Source: an uncultured Synergistia bacterium (GTDB lineage: Bacteria > Eremiobacterota > SpSt-956 > JAKJGF01). Taken from it: a stretch of DNA of 19,577 bases. Below are positions 1-6,663 of this stretch, piece by piece; the first letter of the stretch is position 1; each line of letters begins with the position of its first letter. Under the pieces are notes generated by a model. That model saw only the letters and a program-made list of their open reading frames with translations, was not told the origin of the DNA and made no database searches. The translations under genes and the position numbers were made by a program. The stretch covers positions 1 through 19,577 of the forward strand of contig CALARM010000665.1 of NCBI GenBank assembly GCA_937888925.1, given 5' to 3'.

Positions 1-4
1 TGAA

Positions 5-1390
5 ATGAAACCTTTTAACATATTATTAATAGAAGCAGTGGTGCCGGAAAGAAGCAGAACTTCCATAGAACTTGCCCATCCTGTAGGGCCTATGTATCTG
101 GCATCATGTCTCCGTGAAGATAACAGAAACAGATATATAGAGATATTTGACACAAAATTATCTGCCGATGTGGCAGGCGATCTCAGAAAATATATGAGAA
201 AAGTAAAGCCTGACCTGGTTGGTATAAAAGCTTACTCAAGAGATGCAGATCTCCTGGGCCTTCTGGGGAGACTCATAAAAAAAATTAATGAAAAATGTAT
301 AATTGTAGTGGGAGGCCCCTATGCAAATGCAAAAGGGAAAGAATTACTGGAAAATCATTTTATAGATTTCTCGGTGCTCCATGAAGGAGAATTAACCTTT
401 GTAGAACTTGTACAGAGACTGGAAAAAAAAGAAGAAAGAGATGATATAAAAGGAATCATTTACAGAGAAAAAGGTCATATAATAAAAACTCCTCCAAGGG
501 ATTTTATTGAAGATCTGGATAAAATTCCCTTCCCTGCCTATGACATGACAGACGATCCCGGATATAACCAGAGATATTACGAATATCTGGATAAAGATAA
601 AAAATATCCCGATGCAGTTCAGGTAAGGCCGAAAGCCATGACCATATTTACCTCCAGAGGATGTCCCTATAACTGTATATACTGTCATAATATATTCGGG
701 AAACATTTCCGTGCACGATCAGCAGAACATGTATGGGAAGAAATGAAGCTTTTATATAATGATTACGGAGTAAAGCAGTTCTTTATATGGGATGACATAT
801 TCAATATTAATAAAGAAAGAGCTTCTAAAATATGTGATCTCATAATAGAAAGCGGTTATGATATAAAACTTGCCTTTCCTAACGGTTTAAGAGGGGACCT
901 TATGGACAGGGAACTCATATTCAAACTCAAAGAAGCAGGCACATTCTTTATAACTTATGCCATAGAAACAGGCTCTCAGAGACTCCAGAAATTTATAAAA
1001 AAGAATATGAATCTTGAAAAATTGAAAGAAATAATCACAATAACCTCTAAAGAAGCGGGGATAGTCACACAGGGTTTTTTCATGTTCGGATTTCCCACTG
1101 AAACAAGAGAAGAACTTTATATGACCATAGATTATGCGGTAAAATCAGATCTGGATTTTACTTCCATGTTCATAGTAAATCCCTTTGAAGGGACGGAACT
1201 TTTTAATATGGCAGTCAGTCATACAGGTGTTAAGGAATATAAGTTCGATTATTATAATGCAAATTACAGTCTTGCAGAGGTTTCTATTGAGGAATTAAAA
1301 GAGATCCATAAAGAGGGACAGATAAGATTTCACACCCCTGAAAGAGTGGACATGGCCTGGGAAAAGGTCAGATACTTCAGAGAACATTGA
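5..1390 (+). CDS. B12-binding-domain radical SAM protein
   Basis: Radical SAM enzyme of the cobalamin-binding (class B-like) type, 461 residues, presumably cytosolic; substrate unknown. The N-terminal third (about residues 5-150) reads as a Rossmann-like B12-binding domain: it begins with a hydrophobic strand (NILLIEA) and has the VVGGP strand-turn near residue 100 and the HEGE motif near 127. No DxHxxG cobalamin-ligand motif is visible, which is common in this fusion family. The radical SAM core follows with the CxxxCxxC iron-sulfur motif RGCPYNCIYCHN (Cys220, Cys224, Cys227). A late motif, FFMFGFPTET near residue 360, is typical of the family barrel. The start ATG lies only four bases from the window edge, so the Shine-Dalgarno site and any upstream partner are not visible and an earlier start cannot be excluded. 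It is followed by 269 bases of non-coding DNA, so it ends its own unit. Family assignment is secure; the reaction (methylation, ring formation or other) cannot be told. Confidence 0.93.
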   Translation: MKPFNILLIEAVVPERSRTSIELAHPVGPMYLASCLREDNRNRYIEIFDTKLSADVAGDLRKYMRKVKPDLVGIKAYSRDADLLGLLGRLIKKINEKCIIVVGGPYANAKGKELLENHFIDFSVLHEGELTFVELVQRLEKKEERDDIKGIIYREKGHIIKTPPRDFIEDLDKIPFPAYDMTDDPGYNQRYYEYLDKDKKYPDAVQVRPKAMTIFTSRGCPYNCIYCHNIFGKHFRARSAEHVWEEMKLLYNDYGVKQFFIWDDIFNINKERASKICDLIIESGYDIKLAFPNGLRGDLMDRELIFKLKEAGTFFITYAIETGSQRLQKFIKKNMNLEKLKEIITITSKEAGIVTQGFFMFGFPTETREELYMTIDYAVKSDLDFTSMFIVNPFEGTELFNMAVSHTGVKEYKFDYYNANYSLAEVSIEELKEIHKEGQIRFHTPERVDMAWEKVRYFREH

Positions 1391-1414
1391 AAAAAATAGT
1401 ACAACCTTTATTTA

Positions 1415-1455
1415 TTGAAACAAGTCTTCTATTTTATATACTAATATGCTATAAT
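1415..1455 (+). promoter_or_regulatory. Candidate promoter(s) for the histidine kinase
   Basis: Two overlapping possibilities are visible upstream of the kinase gene. One is TTGAAA (1415-1420), 16 bases, TATACT (1437-1442). The other is an extended -10 element, TGC followed by TATAAT (1447-1455). Either would give a leader of about 200 bases. The region is very AT-rich, so chance matches are likely. Confidence 0.4.
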
Positions 1456-1518
1456 TTTTCTAGATATAAAACCACGTGAAATTTGTAATAGATACTGACT
1501 GTACAAAAGACTGTAATA

Positions 1519-1556
1519 ATTGGTAAATGTCCAACAGGTAGCTAAAAATTTCCAAT
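1519..1556 (+). other. Weak hairpin in the kinase leader
   Basis: ATTGGTAAAT (1519-1528) pairs with ATTTCCAAT (1548-1556) with one bulged base. It lies in the otherwise featureless 1391-1659 gap. No known riboswitch consensus is recognised, and it may be chance in AT-rich DNA. Confidence 0.2.
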
Positions 1557-1659
1557 AGTGACTCACTGAAAAATAGAATTTAATGACATCTGTTATATAA
1601 TTCCCATAAAATCTGACTGCTGACAAATGAAGGCTTATAAGAATTGATGGATTATAACA

Positions 1660-4600
1660 TTGAATTTTCAGGATAATATTTATTACAACATATTTAATGA
1701 AAACACTTTAATTCAACTCATAATAGATCCTCTGGAAGGCACTATTATAGATGCAAATAAAAGTGCCTGCAATTTTTACGGATACTCCCACAGTGAGATT
1801 ACGTCAAAAAAAATAACTGCTCTCAATATACTTCCTGAAAAAGAAATCTTTGAGAAAATGAACATTGCAATAAACAGAAAAGAAAATACCTTTCACTTTC
1901 CTCACAGACTTTCAGACGGGAACATCCGTTATATGGAAGTTATCAGTATTCCCATAGAAAAAAATGGCAATAAATTGCTTTTTTCCACTCTCCAGGATAT
2001 TACAGAAAAAAAATACACAGAAGAAACATTAAATTTCGAGCGAGAACAGATACTTTCAATTTTCGACAGTATAGACGAAGCAATCTATGTTGTCGACCCT
2101 GAAACACATGAAATACTCTATATAAATAAATATGTGGAAAAAATTATTGGCAAAAACACTACAGGAGGGATATGTTATAAAGAATTCTTTGGATCTGATA
2201 AGCCATGTAATCCCTGCACTCATTCTATAATGGAGGAAAATAGAGATAAAATATACAGGAGAGAATATTACCATCCCCATATAAATAAATTTATAATGTC
2301 GACAGATAGAATCATAAAATGGCCAGATGGACGGAATGTACGTTTTACCTTTGCAATTGATATAACAGAGCTAAAAAAAATACAGGAAAAACTGCAAAAA
2401 TTCAATGCAGAACTCGAACGTATGATTAAAGAAAGAACGGAAGAACTGGAAAGAGCAAATAAAAAACTGAAAGAAGAAAGAAAAAAAATTTCAAAGATTT
2501 TCCATTTAAATCCTCTGCCTATGGGAATAACAAGTTTAGAAGACGGTAAATTTATAGAGGTAAATGAAGTATTTACCAAACAAACAGGTTTTTCCAGGGA
2601 AGAAACTATAGGCTTCACAACTGTTGACGTCAAATTATTCAGTGATGAATTCAGAAAAAACCTTGTAAAAGAAATCATAGAAAAAGGTTCCTTACAAAAC
2701 AGAGAAATAACATTCTTTACCAGATCAGGATTACCTGTTACAGGCCTTTTTTCCATAGAGATTATTGAAATAGAAGGTAAAAAACATCTTCTTACCGCAA
2801 TGATAGACATAAGTAAAAGAAAAAAACTTGAAGAATCTTTAAAATATCGTCTCGCAGCAGAGGAACTTTTAGGAAATATATCTACCCGCCTTATAAATGT
2901 TTCATATGAACAGATTGACAGCGAGATTAACAATGCTCTGAAAGACATCGGTCAATTCTTAGATATTGACAGATGTTATCTTAATATATTAACACCGGAT
3001 AATATGAATATTAAAGACATATATGAATGGTGCAAGGAAGGCTTAATATCAAGGATTAAAGAAATTAAAAGCACAAACTTTGAATACCTGAAGTGGGGAT
3101 CGGCAGAAATAAAAAAATCAGGAATTCTCAGTGTTAATTCCCTTGAGGAGCTTCCTCCCGAGGCATGGAGAGAAAAAGAAAGCTGGAAAAAAACAGGCAT
3201 TAAATCGATCTTAAATATCGCTATAGTAATAAATAAGAAATTTATCGGATGGCTTGGCCTGAATACAACAGCAAGAGAAAAACACTGGGATGATAATTAT
3301 ATAAAATTACTCAAAGTGGCAGCAGAAATTTTTATAAATCTCCTGGAAAGAAAAAAAATAGAAACAGAATTAAGAGAAAGTGAAGAAAAATACAGAATAC
3401 TCTTTTTCAATGAGCTTTTAGCCATATGTATCTTCGATCCGGAAACGTTACGATTTATAGATGTAAATGATACCTTTGTAAAACTATATGGATACAGTAA
3501 AGAAGAACTTCTTAACAATATGACTATCCATAATATTACAGTAGAACATAAAAAAAGTGATGAAGCCACACAGAAATCCATAGCAAACGGAACAATTTAC
3601 ATCCCTGTGAGGTATCATAAGAAAAAAGACGGAACAGTAATTCCCGTGGAAATTGTCGGAGGGCCTTATATATGGAAAGGCCGGAAAGTAGTAATTGGAA
3701 TGATGATTGATATTACTGAGCGTAAAAAGGCAGAGGAGGAAATAAGTAAAGCAATAAAAGATGCAGAAAGTGCCAATAAAGCGAAAAGCGAATTCCTTGC
3801 AAATATGAGTCATGAACTGAAGACTCCACTTAATGCCATAATTGGATACAGCAATCTTTTTCTTGAAGATAATACTTTAAAAGATGCTCATAAAACAGGC
3901 ATAAAAATGATAGAAAAAAGTGCCAGACATCTTCAGGCTATTATAAATGATATTCTGGATATTTCAAAGATAGAAGCAAAAAAAATGGAGATAAACAGTG
4001 TAATATTCAATCTTCCTGATTTGCTGCATTTTATTAAAAATCTCATTATGGAAATAGGTAAAGAGAAGGATTTATTCTTTAATTTTATCTGTGAAGAGAA
4101 CCTGCCTGTATGGGTTTCAGGGGATGAACAAAAATTAAAGCAGGTATTACTCAATCTTATGACCAATTCAATAAAATTTACCGAAAAAGGTAATGTTTCC
4201 TTAAAAGTGGAGAAAAAGAAAGAAAAAATCCTTTTCACAGTGGAAGATACAGGTATGGGGATTCCTCAGGATAAATTACAGGAAATATTCTTACCCTTCA
4301 GCCAGTTATCTGATTATCTCCATAAAACAGAAGGCACAGGTCTGGGGCTTTCCATTAGCTATAATCTGGTAAAAATAATGGGAGGAAAACTCAAAGTAGA
4401 AAGTTCCCCAGGTGAAGGAAGCAGATTCTGGTTTAAAATAGAACTGCCGGAAATTGCCGGAGAAAAATGGCATCAGATAAAACATGAACAGTCTACAATT
4501 GCTGATAAAGATAAAACCCTTTTATTCCCTTCTAAAGAAATTCTGGAAAAATTATATCATTATGCCTATACAGGTGATTTAAGAGCAATAAAAGAAGAAC

Positions 4601-4740
4601 TTGAAGTGACTAAAATCCAGGAAGAGTATATTCCATTCTACAGTATTATAAAATCAATGGCTGGAAATTTTGAAATTGATAAAATCACTGAATTTCTAAA
4701 AAAAATTTTAGAAAGAAATTCTCGAACTCACCGGGTGTAA
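1660..4740 (+). CDS. Multi-PAS/GAF sensor histidine kinase
   Basis: Sensor histidine kinase of 1026 residues with no transmembrane segment, so probably a cytosolic sensor. Order: PAS (about 10-115), PAS (126-240, with a Cys172...Cys183-x2-Cys186 cluster), coiled coil (245-280), PAS (278-392), GAF (400-565), PAS (570-692), HisKA with phospho-acceptor His718 in SHELKTPLN, then HATPase (about 820-930) with the N box near NLMTNSIKF, the VEDTGMGI box near 861 and GTGLGLSI near 893. The tail (about 956-1017) resembles the helical extension often found after hybrid kinases. There is no receiver domain and no response regulator in view, so the output partner is unknown. The start is doubtful: an in-frame TGA at 1645 leaves TTG at 1660 as the first usual start, with no good Shine-Dalgarno, and the first PAS begins almost at once. 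An ATG at 1647 is out of frame. The last residues (about NSRTHRV) look foreign to the family; see the kinase relic at 4712. Confidence 0.92.
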   Translation: MNFQDNIYYNIFNENTLIQLIIDPLEGTIIDANKSACNFYGYSHSEITSKKITALNILPEKEIFEKMNIAINRKENTFHFPHRLSDGNIRYMEVISIPIEKNGNKLLFSTLQDITEKKYTEETLNFEREQILSIFDSIDEAIYVVDPETHEILYINKYVEKIIGKNTTGGICYKEFFGSDKPCNPCTHSIMEENRDKIYRREYYHPHINKFIMSTDRIIKWPDGRNVRFTFAIDITELKKIQEKLQKFNAELERMIKERTEELERANKKLKEERKKISKIFHLNPLPMGITSLEDGKFIEVNEVFTKQTGFSREETIGFTTVDVKLFSDEFRKNLVKEIIEKGSLQNREITFFTRSGLPVTGLFSIEIIEIEGKKHLLTAMIDISKRKKLEESLKYRLAAEELLGNISTRLINVSYEQIDSEINNALKDIGQFLDIDRCYLNILTPDNMNIKDIYEWCKEGLISRIKEIKSTNFEYLKWGSAEIKKSGILSVNSLEELPPEAWREKESWKKTGIKSILNIAIVINKKFIGWLGLNTTAREKHWDDNYIKLLKVAAEIFINLLERKKIETELRESEEKYRILFFNELLAICIFDPETLRFIDVNDTFVKLYGYSKEELLNNMTIHNITVEHKKSDEATQKSIANGTIYIPVRYHKKKDGTVIPVEIVGGPYIWKGRKVVIGMMIDITERKKAEEEISKAIKDAESANKAKSEFLANMSHELKTPLNAIIGYSNLFLEDNTLKDAHKTGIKMIEKSARHLQAIINDILDISKIEAKKMEINSVIFNLPDLLHFIKNLIMEIGKEKDLFFNFICEENLPVWVSGDEQKLKQVLLNLMTNSIKFTEKGNVSLKVEKKKEKILFTVEDTGMGIPQDKLQEIFLPFSQLSDYLHKTEGTGLGLSISYNLVKIMGGKLKVESSPGEGSRFWFKIELPEIAGEKWHQIKHEQSTIADKDKTLLFPSKEILEKLYHYAYTGDLRAIKEELEVTKIQEEYIPFYSIIKSMAGNFEIDKITEFLKKILERNSRTHRV

Positions 4741-5176
4741 TATCAAATATGAATTAACTGAAAATTTACCATCTGTAAGGTGTGATTCCTCTAAAATAAT
4801 AGTTATATTAAAACATCTCATAACAAATGCTTCTGAAGCCACAGGTGACAGTAATGAAACTATTACTGTAAAGACAGGCCTGAGAGAATGTGACAAAAAC
4901 TATCTATCAGAAAGTCCTTTTAATGAAAACCTTACAGAAGGTCTTTATGTTTATCTGGAAGTAGAAGATAAAGGTTCGGGCATAAAAGAAGAGATAAAAG
5001 ATAAAATATTCGATCCTTTCTTTACAACCAGATTTTTTGGCAGAGGTCTCGGCCTTTCCGAAGTAATAGGAATAGCTAAAATACACAGGGGAACAGTGAA
5101 GATAAAGAGTAAAGAGGGGAAAGGCACAAATGTAAGAGTACTTCTTCCTGCCTGCAAAAAAGAAGATGGGAATTAA
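4712..5176 (+). pseudogene. Orphan HATPase domain, relic of a second histidine kinase
   Basis: A continuous reading frame of 154 codons begins just after a TAG at 4709 and overlaps the end of the large kinase by 29 bases in the +1 frame. It encodes a near-complete GHKL ATPase domain. It opens with KYELTENLPSV, has the N box ITNASEAT, the long insert ITVKTGLRECDKNYLSE and then EGLYVYLEV, the G1 box EDKGSGI, the F box IFDPFFTTRFF, G2 GRGLGLSEV and the end GKGTNVRVLLPA. This is the ATPase type found in PAS/hybrid kinases whose H box is near AHDFNN, different from the HATPase of the gene before it. It has no ATG, GTG or TTG start before the conserved core, no sensor and no phospho-acceptor His. 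Best read as the 3' end of a second kinase left by a deletion. Expression through frameshifting or a non-standard start cannot be excluded. Confidence 0.8.
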
Positions 5177-5250
5177 CAGATTAAGGGATTGTATTTTACC
5201 TGTCACCCATTACCCGGTAGTTAACCACGATGATTTTGACGGTAAAGTTC

Positions 5251-5334
5251 GTCATTGCGAGCGAAGCGAAGCAATCCCACTGGTAGAAGTTAATTCGACG
5301 GGATTGCTTCGTCGCTGCCGATCCTCGCAATGAC
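5251..5334. repeat. Palindromic dispersed-type repeat (GTCATTGCGAG...CTCGCAATGAC)
   Basis: A long inverted repeat. GTCATTGCGAG (5251-5261) pairs perfectly with CTCGCAATGAC (5324-5334). Inside it, GAAGCAATCCC (5268-5278) pairs perfectly with GGGATTGCTTC (5300-5310), with a 21-base loop. From memory, repeats reading GTCATTGCGAGCGAAGCGAA are widespread in many unrelated bacterial genomes as REP/MITE-like elements. Here it sits between two convergent genes, where it could also act as a bidirectional transcription barrier, although it has no T-tract. Its GC content is well above the surroundings. Confidence 0.8.
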
Positions 5335-5361
5335 ACACATCTTAATCATTGTGGCTGTCTA

Positions 5362-6447
5362 CTAGGGCTTATTGCCAGACACATAATTATAAACAAGGTA
5401 ACCTGCGCCTGATGCAAGAGCAGTTATTATAACTCCGCTCAAAACAGGGTTTTCCTTTATTAATGTTGAGACCTCTCCAAGACCTTTCTTCGCGCCGGCA
5501 CATACACTGTCAAAAGCAAGTCCTGCATAAAATGCGGTTTTTTCAGGGACTCCCGCTTTTTCCAGAAGCACCCCTGTAGCAACACCTGCTCCCAGTATGA
5601 CTGAAGCAGTAACTCCGGGATGAGAGAGCATAAAGTTCTTTACATCATTAGCAACATCACCTGCAGCTTTTCCCGCAGTTTTTGCATATTCACTTACCGT
5701 ATCGAAGAATTTGTTCGCTACCCCTTTAGATACTTCAGCAGGGTTTCCCGTATTTGATGCCGAGACTTCCTGTTCAAGTTTATCAAGAGACTGAGAAAGT
5801 TTTTGTTTCTGAGGCGTATCTGCCACAGGAGGTTTAAAGGCAGGTGAAGTAAGAGCCAGGTTGATGAGGTAGGCAAGACCTCCTGCCAGTCCGAGTCCTA
5901 TCCCTGCTGCTATAAAAGGATGATCTTTAATCTTCTGCTTAATGGCACTGAGACTGCCTTCTGTGCCGCTCAGGAGATTGGCGGGAACATTATAATGCTG
6001 AAGCAATGCTCCCACGGTAATTCCTGCTCCGAGAAGTACCGTAATAGAAACGGCAGGATGTGAAACAGCATATTTTTCCACATCTTTAACTACATCTTCC
6101 ACCTTTTTACCTGTACTCTTTGCATATTCCTGAATACTGGAAAGCAGATTTCCGGTAACACCTGACGCTTCTTTCTGAATATCAGAGGATTTACTTCCTT
6201 CTATGGCTTTTTCTGCATTCTGAAAAACCTGATCCAGTTTCTGATTACCTCCCGTAAGACCTCCCAGGAGGTCGCCGAGACCTTTGGTTTTAGCAAAATT
6301 TGCCAGAGCGTTTATATCAGAAAGAGAAGCATCATTTCCTCCTTTTGTAACACTGTCCTTTACATCCTGAGCTTCTCCTCTGGTTTCTGACGGCTTAAAT
6401 TGCTGCTGAATTTTACCGAGTAAAGAGTTTTTTATCAGATCTGACAA
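5362..6447 (-). CDS. Duplicated membrane protein with four HP/NP-hydrophobic segments (unknown function)
   Basis: 361 residues, not assigned to a named family. After a polar N-terminus (1-100, Gln/Ser/Gly-rich, with LGDLLGGLTGG near 57-67) there are two related units, about 102-198 and 248-356. Each has an amphipathic stretch containing EYAK(S/T)xGK, then (D/N)V(E/K)xxxxSHPxV leading into a glycine-rich hydrophobic segment (LGAGxxxGxLL), a linker, and a second hydrophobic segment introduced by IKDHP or IKENP. The four HP/NP pairs are at residues 130, 176, 276 and 333. The helix + (H/N)P + GxGxxxG pattern recalls the C-terminal anchor of ElaB/YqjD/DUF883 proteins, but four times over; that link is inference. 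There is no signal peptide. The TTG start is supported by AAGGGGG seven bases upstream on the minus strand. It is divergent from the lipoprotein gene, across 216 AT-rich bases. Confidence 0.82.
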   Translation of the reverse strand: MSDLIKNSLLGKIQQQFKPSETRGEAQDVKDSVTKGGNDASLSDINALANFAKTKGLGDLLGGLTGGNQKLDQVFQNAEKAIEGSKSSDIQKEASGVTGNLLSSIQEYAKSTGKKVEDVVKDVEKYAVSHPAVSITVLLGAGITVGALLQHYNVPANLLSGTEGSLSAIKQKIKDHPFIAAGIGLGLAGGLAYLINLALTSPAFKPPVADTPQKQKLSQSLDKLEQEVSASNTGNPAEVSKGVANKFFDTVSEYAKTAGKAAGDVANDVKNFMLSHPGVTASVILGAGVATGVLLEKAGVPEKTAFYAGLAFDSVCAGAKKGLGEVSTLIKENPVLSGVIITALASGAGYLVYNYVSGNKP

Positions 6448-6663
6448 TTTTATTCCCCCTTTCCTGGAAATTTCTATGATTTTTTATAATAGCAGATTTA
6501 TATCGTATAATCTATTAGAAAATGTTAAAATTTTGTTAAAATTACAGAATGGATTCAGTCAGCGCAAAAAAGCAAATTTTTATCTAAATAAAAGGATTTT
6601 TTTTTCTGAAAGTTGAACTAACGTTATCAGCACTAAAAAATCTTATTTATAAGGAGAGGTTAA

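Noticed and set aside
392..706. Minus-strand open frame inside the radical SAM gene
   Set aside because: Shadow of a well-supported gene; composition is that of antisense A-rich codons.
1441..1626. Small minus-strand open frame in the gap before the kinase
   Set aside because: No Shine-Dalgarno, aromatic-rich low-complexity translation and no neighbour to support it.
2268..2948. 226-codon minus-strand open frame inside the kinase
   Set aside because: Ser/Phe/Leu-rich antisense of Lys/Glu codons over PAS and GAF domains; no family features.
4698..4712. Programmed frameshift at the A8 run near the end of the large kinase
   Set aside because: Shifting at the A-run into the frame of the second ATPase domain would meet the TAG at 4709; the switch would have to occur after it, where there is no slippery sequence.
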